Positions 27,064 through 36,085 of a stretch of 64,000 nt of DNA are shown here, in pieces. The notes beneath the pieces are model-generated. The model was not told the origin of the DNA and did not search any database. It saw only the letters and a list, made by a program, of their open reading frames with translations. This DNA is from Melioribacteraceae bacterium. GTDB taxonomy: Bacteria > Bacteroidota > Ignavibacteria > Ignavibacteriales > Melioribacteraceae. Positions within the stretch are counted from its first letter, which is position 1. Each line of letters starts with the position of its first letter. A program made the translations under genes and the position numbers. The stretch is taken from NCBI GenBank assembly GCA_024103215.1, contig JAGFIY010000042.1:38382-102381 (forward strand), read 5' to 3'.

Positions 27064-27798
27064 TTGGAAAAACCGGCATTTTTTGTATCGGATTTGCACT
27101 TTGGATTGCAATTACCAGAACAAGAAGACAAGCTTGAACGTAAGTTTGTTAGATTTTTGGAATATGCGCTCGAGAACGCTGAAAGTTTATACATTCTCGG
27201 TGATCTGTTTGATTATTGGTTTGAGTACAGACGGGTAATACAGAAAGGATATTTTAGAACTTTTACCGCCTTGCAGAATTTAACCGAAAAAAATATTAGC
27301 GTACATTATTTGATCGGTAACCATGATTTTATGCACAGAGATTTTTTCACCAAGACAATTGGTGTTAGAATTTATGAAAATCCGATTGAAGTTATTCTCG
27401 ATGGGAAAAAATTTTATCTTGGGCACGGAGACGGGTTAATCAAAAATGACACCGGTTATAAGATTTTGAAAAAAGTATTGCGCAATAAAACCATTCAAAA
27501 TTTGTATTCATTAATTCATCCGGATTTTGGGATCTGGCTTGCTTCTTCCTCGAGTAAAACAAGTAGAGGTTACACGAGTTCAAAGAATTATGGAGAAGAT
27601 GACAGTTTATATTTAACCGCAAAAACTTTGATTGAAAATGGGTTCGACTACGTACTTTTTGGGCATAGCCATAATAAAAAATTTATTCAATATAAAAATG
27701 GCTATTATATAAATCTCGGTACATGGCTCGAGAAACCCTGTTACGGAAAATATTTCAACAATAAATTTGAAATTTTAGATTGGGAACCGAATGAATAA
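27064..27798 (+). CDS. lpxH: UDP-2,3-diacylglucosamine diphosphatase (LpxH-type metallophosphoesterase)
   Basis: LpxH hydrolyses UDP-2,3-diacylglucosamine to lipid X in lipid A synthesis. The 244-residue protein has the calcineurin-like metal motifs SDLHFG near residue 8, GDLFDYW near 46, GNHDF near 84, GHGDG near 120 and FGHSHNK near 200. The DYWFEYR segment after the second motif is typical of LpxH. Start is TTG 27064, the only start giving the complete first motif with a short leader. Its stop overlaps the PBP1A start at 27791 by 8 bases, linking lipid A and peptidoglycan synthesis genes. Members of this family in Bacteroidota could also be other phosphatases, so the symbol is probable rather than certain. 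Confidence 0.8.
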   Translation: MEKPAFFVSDLHFGLQLPEQEDKLERKFVRFLEYALENAESLYILGDLFDYWFEYRRVIQKGYFRTFTALQNLTEKNISVHYLIGNHDFMHRDFFTKTIGVRIYENPIEVILDGKKFYLGHGDGLIKNDTGYKILKKVLRNKTIQNLYSLIHPDFGIWLASSSSKTSRGYTSSKNYGEDDSLYLTAKTLIENGFDYVLFGHSHNKKFIQYKNGYYINLGTWLEKPCYGKYFNNKFEILDWEPNE

Positions 27799-30103
27799 AC
27801 CTTCAGCAAAAAAGAAGAAAAAAACTAACCAGAGAAAAATTATTCTTTCGGCGGTATCAACCGTGGTAATTGTGTTCATAATTTCGATGTTCTTTTTTAT
27901 TCAGTATGTTGTTGACGGACTTCCTTCCTTGGAAGAATTAGAAAATCCAAAGCCAAAACTTGCCAGTAATGTCTTCAGCAGTGACGGTGAACTCCTTGGC
28001 AGATTTTTTAGGGAGAACCGTATCGAAACGAACATTGACAGCATTCCCAAATTTGTTGTTGATATGCTAATAGCGACCGAGGACCGAAAATTCTTCAATC
28101 ACTGGGGTGTTGATCTAGACAGATTTTATAAAGCGATGGTTAAGACAATCTTCTTGGGTCAGAAACAAGGTGCTAGCACGATAACACAGCAGCTAGCAAA
28201 AAACTTATACGAATTAAAATTTCAAAGAGAATCGTTGTTTGATGTTGGGGTTAGAAAACTCCGTGAATGGATTACGGCAATTCAAATTGAAGAAACATAC
28301 ACGAAGAGCGAAATTCTTGAAATGTATTTTAATATCTCATATTTCGGCGAAGGGGCGTATGGAATCGAAACCGCTGCAAAAGTTTATTTCAATAAATCTC
28401 TTCAAGAAATTACCATCCCTGAAGCCGCTGTATTAATTGCTTTGCTCCGTTCTTCGGTCTATTATCATCCGGTTAAATATTATAACAATGCAATTCAGAG
28501 AAGAAATCTTGTAATGTATAACATGGTTGATTTCGGCGTTTTGGAAAAATCTGTTTATGATTCCCTGAAAGCAACTTCGATAGATGTCAATCTTGAAAGT
28601 ATAAGCGAAGGTTTTATAAGTGATGCAGCACCACATTTTGTTGAATATGTACGTCAACAGCTTAACCAAATGGCGGATAAATATGAATATGATCTTTATG
28701 AAGACGGCTTGACGATTTATACAACCCTCGATTTGCGAATGCAGAAGATTGCTACAAAAGCAGCACAAGATCATCTAAAAGAATTTCAGAAGAAATTTGA
28801 TGGATATTGGAAATGGTCAAGACATAAAGATTTGTTGAACGAGCACATTGATAAAGCGATTAAAAACCGTCTTGATTATAAAAATGCTGCAACTCAAGAA
28901 GAAAGAAAATTAATTTATGCAGATCTAAAGCGGAATGTTGCGTTCGTCGATTCGGTTCAGAAACGAGCTCAAGAAATTGAGGTTGGTTTTGTATGTATTG
29001 ATGTAAAAACCGGTGAAATAAAAGCTATGGTCGGTGGTAGAGATAACAATTTTAAGTACGGATTAAATCACGTTACTCAAATCAAAAGACAACCAGGCTC
29101 CTCATTCAAACCTATTATTTATACTGTAGCGATAGATAATGGACTTTATCCTGCCTATCCAATATTAAATCAAAGATTTATATTTGGAGAGAAACCGATT
29201 GAATGGTCACCGCAAAATTTCGATAGAACAACAGGCGGTTTTACCACATTAAGAGAAGGTTTGCAGCGTTCATTGAATTTAATTGCCGCGAGACTTGTAA
29301 TCGAAGATCATGTCAAATTGACACAAGTTGGTAAATATGCTGAAAAAATGGGCATCGAAAGCCGGATAGAACTCTTACCAGCAATATCACTTGGCGGCAC
29401 GTCCGGCTTCACTCCGCTTGAAATGACATCAGTTTATGCAACAATTGCAAATCATGGAATTTACAACAGCCCAATTTCAATAACAAAAATTGAAGATAAA
29501 GACGGAATAATTATTGATCAGTTTAACTCTACTACTCGTGAAGCCATTTCCGCAGAGACCGCATACATTATAACGAACTTGATGGAAACAGTTGTTAACA
29601 GCGGAACCGGAAGTGCTGTGAGATCGCGTCATAGTTTTTTTAGACCTGCAGCAGGTAAGACAGGAACAACAAACGGTTACACCGACACATGGTTTTTAGG
29701 ATTTACTCCACAATTGGCTGCTGGAGTTTGGGTAGGGTTTGACGATCAGAGGATTTCGTTTACTAACACATACGGAACCGGTTCACAAGCAGCATTACCT
29801 ATTTGGGCTATGTTTATGAAAGCAGTTTACGAAGAGTTCGACGAAGAATTGCCTCTTGAGTATTTCGAAGCTCCCGAAAGCGGAGACGTTGTAACCGCAA
29901 CGTTTTGCTACGAAACTATTTTTGAATTGGGGGACCCAAAATTATATTCCGCTGACTGTATGTCGGGGACTTATCAGGATATTATCAATACAAAAGATCT
30001 TCCAAGACCTTTTAATGCGGAGAAGGATACTTCAATCAAAATATTCGATAGATATATGTGGATTGACACAATGAGTCATGAAGCAATAGAAATTATTGAC
30101 TAG
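27791..30103 (+). CDS. mrcA: Class A penicillin-binding protein 1A
   Basis: This is a bifunctional peptidoglycan synthase of 770 residues. It has a basic N-terminus and a membrane anchor (IILSAVSTVVIVFIISMFFF), then the GT51 glycosyltransferase domain with catalytic E97 in EDRKFFNHWGVD, GASTITQQLAKNLY at about 127-140, and a YFNISYFGEGAYGIE motif. The transpeptidase domain follows, with SxxK at S437 (PGSSFKPI), SLN near 496 and KTGT at 623. The symbol reflects the class and the exact paralogue is uncertain. It overlaps lpxH by 8 bases and is followed by the tRNA-Leu gene after a 94-base gap. Confidence 0.93.
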   Translation: MNKPSAKKKKKTNQRKIILSAVSTVVIVFIISMFFFIQYVVDGLPSLEELENPKPKLASNVFSSDGELLGRFFRENRIETNIDSIPKFVVDMLIATEDRKFFNHWGVDLDRFYKAMVKTIFLGQKQGASTITQQLAKNLYELKFQRESLFDVGVRKLREWITAIQIEETYTKSEILEMYFNISYFGEGAYGIETAAKVYFNKSLQEITIPEAAVLIALLRSSVYYHPVKYYNNAIQRRNLVMYNMVDFGVLEKSVYDSLKATSIDVNLESISEGFISDAAPHFVEYVRQQLNQMADKYEYDLYEDGLTIYTTLDLRMQKIATKAAQDHLKEFQKKFDGYWKWSRHKDLLNEHIDKAIKNRLDYKNAATQEERKLIYADLKRNVAFVDSVQKRAQEIEVGFVCIDVKTGEIKAMVGGRDNNFKYGLNHVTQIKRQPGSSFKPIIYTVAIDNGLYPAYPILNQRFIFGEKPIEWSPQNFDRTTGGFTTLREGLQRSLNLIAARLVIEDHVKLTQVGKYAEKMGIESRIELLPAISLGGTSGFTPLEMTSVYATIANHGIYNSPISITKIEDKDGIIIDQFNSTTREAISAETAYIITNLMETVVNSGTGSAVRSRHSFFRPAAGKTGTTNGYTDTWFLGFTPQLAAGVWVGFDDQRISFTNTYGTGSQAALPIWAMFMKAVYEEFDEELPLEYFEAPESGDVVTATFCYETIFELGDPKLYSADCMSGTYQDIINTKDLPRPFNAEKDTSIKIFDRYMWIDTMSHEAIEIID

Positions 30104-30197
30104 AATTTGTAATTCGCTAATTCTTAATTAATTTTATAATCTTGATTTGTAACTTTTTTTTGCCGATAAAACAAAATTTCTATTTGCATAATATTTT

Positions 30198-30281
30198 GCC
30201 CGGATGGCGGAATTGGTAGACGCGCTAGGTTCAGGGTCTAGTTGGAGCAATCCAGTGCAGGTTCGACTCCTGTTCCGGGCA
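30198..30281 (+). tRNA. tRNA-Leu (CAG)
   Basis: The acceptor stem GCCCGGA (30198-30204) pairs with TCCGGGC (30274-30280), with discriminator A at 30281 and CA following in the genome. The anticodon stem CTAGG/TCTAG encloses TTCAGGG, giving anticodon CAG (leucine, reads CUG). The long variable arm TTGGAGCAATCCAGT and the TpsiC arm GGTTCGACTCC are characteristic of class II tRNA-Leu. Confidence 0.95.
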
Positions 30282-30305
30282 CAAATTTATTTCAGTTAAT
30301 TTTTA

Positions 30306-31145
30306 TTGATTCTTGAAAAAGCATATCTGAAAGCCCAAGAGTTCACAAAAGCTCATTACGAAAACTTCCCGGTTATTTCGCTTTTTTTACCTGTAAACAT
30401 TCGGAAGCATATTGCTGTTGTTTATCAATTTGCCCGGCAGGCAGATGATATTGCGGATGAGGGGAGTGATTCACCGGAAAGAAAACTTATTAAACTGAAA
30501 GAATACAAAAATAAATTTGAAAATAGTTTGCAAAAAAATTATTCGGACGAATTTTGGTTTGCTCTTTCTGACACTATTTCTACAAACAATTTAACGGCGG
30601 AAAATTTCCTTAAATTGATTGAAGCTTTTGAAAGTGACGTTACAAAAAATCGGTTCAAAGATTTTTCAGAAATTCTGAGTTACTGTTCACTTTCAGCAAA
30701 TCCTGTAGGAAGAATTATTTTAGAACTAAATAATATTAGTTCACCGGAAACATTGAAATTTTCGGATTATATATGCACGGCTTTACAGTTGACAAATTTT
30801 TACCAGGATGTTTCAATCGATGTTAAAAAAAATCGGATTTACATCCCTCTCGACGAAATACAATCTTTCGGGTTAACTGAAGATGATTTTCTTCAACTTA
30901 ATTACGGGGATAATTTTAAGAAATTAATTGAATATCAAGTTGATCGTGCGCAGGATTTTTTTAACAATGGGAAACCTCTGCTGAAAGAACTGCCCGGACG
31001 ATTGAAACGTCAAATTAACTGGACTATTCTTGGAGGAGAGGAAATTTTAAAAAAAATTAGAAGAATGGATTATCGTGTTGACGATTTCCGCCCTAAATTG
31101 AATAAGATTGATTATATTATTTTGGCTTTAAAAGCAATAATGTAG
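30306..31145 (+). CDS. hpnC: Squalene synthase-like HpnC (trans-isoprenyl diphosphate synthase)
   Basis: HpnC acts in the three-step HpnCDE route from farnesyl diphosphate to squalene; it converts presqualene diphosphate to hydroxysqualene. The 279-residue protein has the aspartate-rich RQADDIADE near residue 45, the second motif NFYQDVSIDVKKNRIYIP near 160-176, and the squalene/phytoene synthase fold pattern. TTG 30306 is the only start upstream of the conserved N-terminus KAYLKAQEFTKAHYENFP. HpnD follows at once in another frame and HpnE after that, so the cassette is complete. No hopene cyclase is in the window, so what the squalene is used for is unknown. Confidence 0.88.
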   Translation: MILEKAYLKAQEFTKAHYENFPVISLFLPVNIRKHIAVVYQFARQADDIADEGSDSPERKLIKLKEYKNKFENSLQKNYSDEFWFALSDTISTNNLTAENFLKLIEAFESDVTKNRFKDFSEILSYCSLSANPVGRIILELNNISSPETLKFSDYICTALQLTNFYQDVSIDVKKNRIYIPLDEIQSFGLTEDDFLQLNYGDNFKKLIEYQVDRAQDFFNNGKPLLKELPGRLKRQINWTILGGEEILKKIRRMDYRVDDFRPKLNKIDYIILALKAIM

Positions 31146-31153
31146 GAAAAGTC

Positions 31154-31993
31154 ATAGAACAATCGAAACAAATAGCGAAAGAAAGCAAAAGCAGTTTTTA
31201 CTATGCCTTCAGTCTGCTCCCTCAGCAGAAACGTGAAGCAATGAACACCATCTATGCGTTCTGCCGAAGAACAGATGACATTGTTGATATCGATCATCAT
31301 CCGGAAGATCTTAAATATGAAAATTTAAGAAGGTGGCGCAACGAGCTTGAAAAATCGATTTACGGTATTTCCGACTACGCACTTTTAAATAAACTTTCTG
31401 CAATTATAAAACAATTCAACATTCCGATAGAACCGTTTTTTGAATTGATAAGCGGTATGGAAATGGACTTACAGAAAAACAGATATATTCATGTTGAGGA
31501 TCTAATTCAATATTGTTACCGTGTAGCCTCGACAGTTGGATTGATGTGCATTGAAATCTTTGGATATAAAAATAAATCAGCCCGGGATTATGCAGTTAAT
31601 CTGGGTGTTGCTATGCAGCTTACGAACATAATCCGCGATGTCAAAAAAGACGTAGAATTTGGAAGAATTTATCTTCCGCAAAATGATCTAGCAGCTTTCA
31701 ATTATTCTGAAAATGATTTGGCTGAAAATATTTACAATAATAATTTTGTTGACCTAATGAGTTTTGAAGCGAGTCGAGCAAAAGAATATTTTAACAAAGC
31801 GAATTTATCTCTTGATTACGAGGATAAACCTTCTATGTTTGCAGCAAGAGCAATGCAGCACATTTATACAAAACTTCTTTATAAACTTGAAGCGAAAAAA
31901 TTTAATGTATTTGAAGAAAACATAAATGTTTCTAAACTAGAGAAAACATCTATTGCACTAGGTGTTTGGGCAAAGTACAGTTTAGTCTATTAG
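31154..31993 (+). CDS. hpnD: Presqualene diphosphate synthase HpnD (non-canonical start)
   Basis: HpnD condenses two farnesyl diphosphates to presqualene diphosphate. Homology runs from about 31145: the frame reads VGKVIEQSKQIAKESKSSFY before the first ATG at 31241, and SSFYYAF...LLPQQKREAM...YAFCRRTDDIVD is the conserved family N-terminus with the first aspartate-rich motif. The second motif NIIRDVKKDVEFGRIYLP lies near residue 160. Between the in-frame stop at 31109 and 31241 there is no ATG, GTG or TTG. I therefore show ATA 31154 as a provisional start; GTA 31142, the rare CTG 31214 or a frameshift/sequence error are alternatives. Starting at 31241 would delete conserved residues. The start is uncertain; the function is not. 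Confidence 0.72.
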   Translation: MEQSKQIAKESKSSFYYAFSLLPQQKREAMNTIYAFCRRTDDIVDIDHHPEDLKYENLRRWRNELEKSIYGISDYALLNKLSAIIKQFNIPIEPFFELISGMEMDLQKNRYIHVEDLIQYCYRVASTVGLMCIEIFGYKNKSARDYAVNLGVAMQLTNIIRDVKKDVEFGRIYLPQNDLAAFNYSENDLAENIYNNNFVDLMSFEASRAKEYFNKANLSLDYEDKPSMFAARAMQHIYTKLLYKLEAKKFNVFEENINVSKLEKTSIALGVWAKYSLVY

Positions 31994-33277
31994 ATGAAAA
32001 AAGTTTTAGTTATCGGTGGAGGATTAGCAGGCCTCAGCACTGCAGTTTACCTTTCGAAAAATAATTTCAATGTCACTCTTCTTGAAGCTTCCCCAAAGTT
32101 GGGTGGGAGAACTTATTCATTTTTCGATAAAGAACTTGGTCTCGAAATTGATAATGGCCAGCATATAATGATGAGTTGTTACAGAGCAACTCTCGACTTT
32201 TTAGATTTGATCGGCAGCAAAGAAAAATTATACATTGAAGATAAATTAGATTTACTCTTCATCAATCCAGCAAACAATAATGTAAAAATAAAATCCTTCG
32301 GTATTTTCTATCCCTTTGATTTATTAGTCGGACTGTTGTTTGCTAAAGGAATTACATTACTTGAGAAGTATAAACTAAAAATCTTTTTCGTAAAATTGAT
32401 TTTTCAAAAAGAAAGTAATCTACACAGTCTTACAGTGTTTGAATGGTTGAAAATTAACAGACAGCCGGAAAATCTTATTAACAATTTTTGGTCTGTTTTA
32501 GTTATTGGAACGATGAACACAACTATTGAAAAAGCATCGGCAAGAACTTTTTTCAGTGTTCTTAAAAATATTTTTTTGAAAGGTGGAAACGGTTATAAAA
32601 TGGTGATTCCTAATACCGGACTTTCAAAAATATTTTGCGAACCTGCAGAGAATTTTATTTCGGAGCATAACTGCAAAATCCTCAAATCCGAAAAAGTTGA
32701 AAAAATTATAACGGAGCAAAACAAGGTTGTTCAAGTTCATACAAATAAAAACCATTACACCGACTTCGATTATCTCATCTCGGCAATTCCTTACAATTCC
32801 TTAAACAATTTGCTCGAAATTACTAAAATAGATTTTCAATTCTCTCCGATAATTACTGTTCACGTTAAGATGGATACTTCCGAGTTTGATCGAAAACATT
32901 ATGCTTTTCTTAATTCACCGGTTCATTGGGTGTTCGTTCATCATAATCATATTTCATGCGTAACAAGCAGCGCAGAAAAATTAGTTGATTTAAGTGAAGT
33001 GGAATTAAAAAATACTTTTCTGTCGGAACTTAGAAAAATATTTCCTGGTAAAAACTTTTATTTGAATTCGATGAAAGTTATAAAAGAAAAACGCGCTACC
33101 TTTATTCCTTCGGTGCAAAATGAAAAACAAAGAATAAAAATGAAAAGTACTATTCAAAATCTTTTTATTGCCGGGGATTGGGTAACACCCAATCTGCCTT
33201 CGACTATCGAAGGTGCAATATTAAGCGGAATAAATGCTGCTTTTAATATTGTAAAATTAAAGAATAAAACTACTTAA
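31994..33277 (+). CDS. hpnE: Hydroxysqualene dehydroxylase HpnE
   Basis: HpnE is an FAD-dependent amine-oxidase-like protein that reduces hydroxysqualene to squalene, the last step of the HpnCDE route. The 427-residue protein starts KKVLVIGGGLAGLSTAVYLS, the dinucleotide-binding motif of an FAD protein, followed by LLEASPKLGGRTYSF and EIDNGQHIMM. The C-terminal motif LFIAGDWVTPNLPSTIEGAIL is the conserved FAD-clamping region of the phytoene desaturase/HpnE family. It starts immediately after the hpnD stop. It could in principle be a carotenoid desaturase, but the NGQH motif and gene order favour HpnE. Confidence 0.88.
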   Translation: MKKVLVIGGGLAGLSTAVYLSKNNFNVTLLEASPKLGGRTYSFFDKELGLEIDNGQHIMMSCYRATLDFLDLIGSKEKLYIEDKLDLLFINPANNNVKIKSFGIFYPFDLLVGLLFAKGITLLEKYKLKIFFVKLIFQKESNLHSLTVFEWLKINRQPENLINNFWSVLVIGTMNTTIEKASARTFFSVLKNIFLKGGNGYKMVIPNTGLSKIFCEPAENFISEHNCKILKSEKVEKIITEQNKVVQVHTNKNHYTDFDYLISAIPYNSLNNLLEITKIDFQFSPIITVHVKMDTSEFDRKHYAFLNSPVHWVFVHHNHISCVTSSAEKLVDLSEVELKNTFLSELRKIFPGKNFYLNSMKVIKEKRATFIPSVQNEKQRIKMKSTIQNLFIAGDWVTPNLPSTIEGAILSGINAAFNIVKLKNKTT

Positions 33278-33301
33278 AAGCAGAGTGAATGTCTGCTTTA
33301 C

Positions 33302-33330
33302 TTGACATAAATGTCTTAATTAGTTAAATA
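33302..33330 (+). promoter_or_regulatory. Candidate sigma-70-like promoter of citrate synthase
   Basis: TTGACA at 33302-33307 and TTAAAT at 33324-33329 (spacer 16) lie upstream of a strong ribosome-binding site AAGGAGG at 33349-33355 and the ATG at 33361. The -35 overlaps an inverted repeat GACAT-aa-ATGTC at 33304-33315, which could be a regulator site (inference). Confidence 0.45.
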
Positions 33331-33360
33331 GAAGTTATTCTTTTCTACAAGGAGGATAGT

Positions 33361-34665
33361 ATGTCGAATTTAAAATCTAAACTTCAAGAAAAAATTGAAG
33401 GATGGCGCCCCCGAACCACAAAATTGCTCAAAGAATATGGTGATGTTAAAATTGGTGAAGTCACAATAGGTCAAGCAATTGGGGGTATGCGCGGAGTTAA
33501 GTGTTTAACGACGGATATTTCTTATCTCGATCCAATGGAGGGTATTCGTTTCAGAGGTTTTACAATTCCCGAAGCATTGGAAAAACTTCCGAAGGTGCCG
33601 GGGAAAGAGACTCCATATGTTGAAGGATTTTTCTATCTGCTTCTTACCGGGGAAATTCCATCGGAAGAAGATGTGAAAGAAGTTGCCGCTGAATTCAACA
33701 AAAGAAAAATTGTACCTGGTTATGTTTTTGATATTCTGAAAGCAATGCCGGAAGACAGCCACCCGATGGTTATGTTCTCAACAGCAATTTTATCAATGCA
33801 GCGTGAATCCGAATTTGTTAAGCAGTATAACGAAGGACTTAACAAAATGGATATGTGGATTCCTACTTACGAAGATGCTCTAAATCTTTTAGCAAAACTT
33901 CCTCAAATTGCTGCATTTATTTATCGTTACAAATACAAGGGCGGACAAATCATCGATCCTGATCCCGATCTTGATATGGGAGGCAATTTTGCACATATGA
34001 TGGGTGTTGATGCACCGTATGATGATCTTTCAAGACTTTATTTCATTCTGCACAGCGATCACGAAAGCGGAAACGTTTCTGCACACACCGGTCACTTGGT
34101 TGCAAGTGCATTATCCGATATTTATTATTCGATCAGCGCAATGATCAATGGTTTGGCTGGACCGCTTCACGGATTAGCAAACCAAGAAGTTTTAAGATGG
34201 CTTCACAGCGTGAGCGAACAGATGGGAGGAAAAATCCCGACAGAAGAAGAAATGAAAAAATTTGTTTGGGATACCTTGAACTCCGGACAAGTAATTCCTG
34301 GATTCGGTCATGCAGTTTTAAGAAAAACAGATCCTCGCTACACTGCTCAACGTGAGTTTTGTTTGAAACATCTTCCGGATGATCCGTTATTTAAATATGT
34401 TGATGTACTTTACAAAGTGACCCCTCCGATTCTTGAAGAGCAAGGTAAAGCAAAAAATCCTTGGCCTAACGTTGATGCACAGTCCGGTGTTATTCAATGG
34501 CATTACGGCGTAAGGGAATATGATTTCTACACAGTGCTGTTCGGAGTTGGACGAGCACTGGGTGTTTGTGCAAATATTATTTGGGACAGGGCTTTAGGAT
34601 ATCCTATCGAACGTCCTAAATCACTTACGACGGATATGCTGGAAGAAATCGCCCACATCAAGTAA
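33361..34665 (+). CDS. gltA: Citrate synthase, mitochondrial-like long type
   Basis: Citrate synthase condenses oxaloacetate and acetyl-CoA. The 434-residue protein resembles the mitochondrial type rather than the shorter common bacterial one. It has HSDHESGNVSAHT near residue 224-236 with the first catalytic histidine, LAGPLHGLANQEVL near 264, IPGFGHAVLRKTDPRYTAQ near 313, and NPWPNVDAQSGV near 363 with the catalytic aspartate, a block almost identical to the animal enzyme. The start is fixed by AAGGAGG six bases upstream. It is a single-gene unit with its own promoter-like sequence and terminator at 34694-34722. Confidence 0.95.
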   Translation: MSNLKSKLQEKIEGWRPRTTKLLKEYGDVKIGEVTIGQAIGGMRGVKCLTTDISYLDPMEGIRFRGFTIPEALEKLPKVPGKETPYVEGFFYLLLTGEIPSEEDVKEVAAEFNKRKIVPGYVFDILKAMPEDSHPMVMFSTAILSMQRESEFVKQYNEGLNKMDMWIPTYEDALNLLAKLPQIAAFIYRYKYKGGQIIDPDPDLDMGGNFAHMMGVDAPYDDLSRLYFILHSDHESGNVSAHTGHLVASALSDIYYSISAMINGLAGPLHGLANQEVLRWLHSVSEQMGGKIPTEEEMKKFVWDTLNSGQVIPGFGHAVLRKTDPRYTAQREFCLKHLPDDPLFKYVDVLYKVTPPILEEQGKAKNPWPNVDAQSGVIQWHYGVREYDFYTVLFGVGRALGVCANIIWDRALGYPIERPKSLTTDMLEEIAHIK

Positions 34666-34693
34666 TAATTTATCAGTAATTATTTTTTTTAAG

Positions 34694-34722
34694 GGATAGG
34701 AGTAATTTCCTATCCTTTTTTT
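34694..34722 (+). terminator. Rho-independent terminator after citrate synthase
   Basis: GGATAGGA (34694-34701) and TCCTATCC (34708-34715) form an 8 base-pair stem with a 6-base loop, followed by a T-run from 34716. It lies 28 bases past the stop codon. Confidence 0.85.
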
Positions 34723-34780
34723 ATTTTAAACCTTCGTTTAACGAAACCGTCTAATCATGAAATTTTTTTTTGGAGGATAG

Positions 34781-36085
34781 ATGAAAAAAATATTTCTCGC
34801 ACTACTTTTTACACTTTCGATTTCCGCACAAACATCTGTAGAGGATGTTAAAGAAATTCGATTGACAAACGGGATGAAAATTTTTGTAATTGAAGATCAT
34901 TCAATACCGAATGCAAATATGTATTTGTTTTGGAAAGTTGGGTCTAGGAATGAGTATCCCGGAATTACAGGACTTTCTCACTTCTTTGAACATATGATGT
35001 TCAACGGATCGAAAAAATATGGTCCCAAAATGTTTGACCGGGTGATGGAAGCAAACGGAGGTGCAAACAATGCTTATACATCGCAGGATGTCACAGTTTA
35101 TACGGATTGGTTCCCAAGTTCTTCCCTTGAAGTTATTTTTGATCTGGAAGCAGATAGAATAGCTAACTTAAACTTCGATGATGAGATGATCGAAAGTGAA
35201 AGAGGGGTGGTCCTTTCGGAAAGGAGCACTGGGCTCGAAAATAGTAATTATCAAAAACTGAGCGAACAGGTTCTTTCGGTTGCATTTTCTGCTCATCCTT
35301 ACGGCTGGTCTGTCATCGGTCATGAGTCTGACATAAAAAACTGGACGAAGCAAGATCTACAGAATTATTTCGCTACATATTATGCACCGAATAACTGTAC
35401 CGTTGTTATTTGCGGGGATGTCAACATTAACGAAGTGGAGCGATTGGCAAAAAAATATTTTGAACCAATAAAACCAAATGATCCTCCCCGGGAAATTCAT
35501 ACGGTAGAACCTCCGCAAGAAGGGGAGAAAAGAGTAAAGGTTATTAAGGAAGTTTCTTCACCTAATATTATGATTGTATATCACATTCCGGAATGTAAAC
35601 ATCCCGACTATTATTCATTGGATCTATTGAGTTCAATACTCTCATCAGGTAAATCCTCTCGATTGTATTCATCGATAATCAACAGTTCTTCCGCGGCTAC
35701 AAATGTTTTCAGTTACACAGACGATTCGTTTGATCCGTCTTTGTTCACTGTTTTTTCTACTGCTTCGAAAGGAGTTAGTGCGGACTCACTTGAATCTCTC
35801 ATTCTCAAGGAAATAGACAAAATTATTGCACAAGGTGTTACCGAAAAGGAATTGCAGAAAGTTAAGAACCAAAAATTGATTGGATTTTACAGATCAATGG
35901 AAACTATAAATGGAAGAGCAAATACGTTAGGTACATTTCAACTGTTCTATAGTGATTATAAAAGAATGTTCAGTGCTCCCAATGATTACAAAAAAGTGAC
36001 TGTTGAAGATATTAAAAGAGTCGCTGAGAAATATCTCACAGCTAAGAACAGAACAATTGGTATTTTAGAAGGGGAGAATGAATAA
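34781..36085 (+). CDS. M16 family zinc peptidase, catalytic subunit type
   Basis: This 434-residue exported protein has a signal peptide (KIFLALLFTLSISAQ). The inverted zinc motif HFFEH (H67 to H71) lies at SHFFEHMMFNG, with the third ligand glutamate in ESERGVVLSE about 75 residues later. This is the catalytic-type member of the two-subunit M16B arrangement: two M16 genes lie in tandem, overlapping by one base. A good ribosome site (GGAGG at 34773-34777) marks the start. M16 enzymes of this kind degrade peptides in the periplasm or process targeting peptides. The neighbouring subunit lacks the zinc motif and presumably supplies the R/Y substrate-binding residues. Confidence 0.9.
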   Translation: MKKIFLALLFTLSISAQTSVEDVKEIRLTNGMKIFVIEDHSIPNANMYLFWKVGSRNEYPGITGLSHFFEHMMFNGSKKYGPKMFDRVMEANGGANNAYTSQDVTVYTDWFPSSSLEVIFDLEADRIANLNFDDEMIESERGVVLSERSTGLENSNYQKLSEQVLSVAFSAHPYGWSVIGHESDIKNWTKQDLQNYFATYYAPNNCTVVICGDVNINEVERLAKKYFEPIKPNDPPREIHTVEPPQEGEKRVKVIKEVSSPNIMIVYHIPECKHPDYYSLDLLSSILSSGKSSRLYSSIINSSSAATNVFSYTDDSFDPSLFTVFSTASKGVSADSLESLILKEIDKIIAQGVTEKELQKVKNQKLIGFYRSMETINGRANTLGTFQLFYSDYKRMFSAPNDYKKVTVEDIKRVAEKYLTAKNRTIGILEGENE

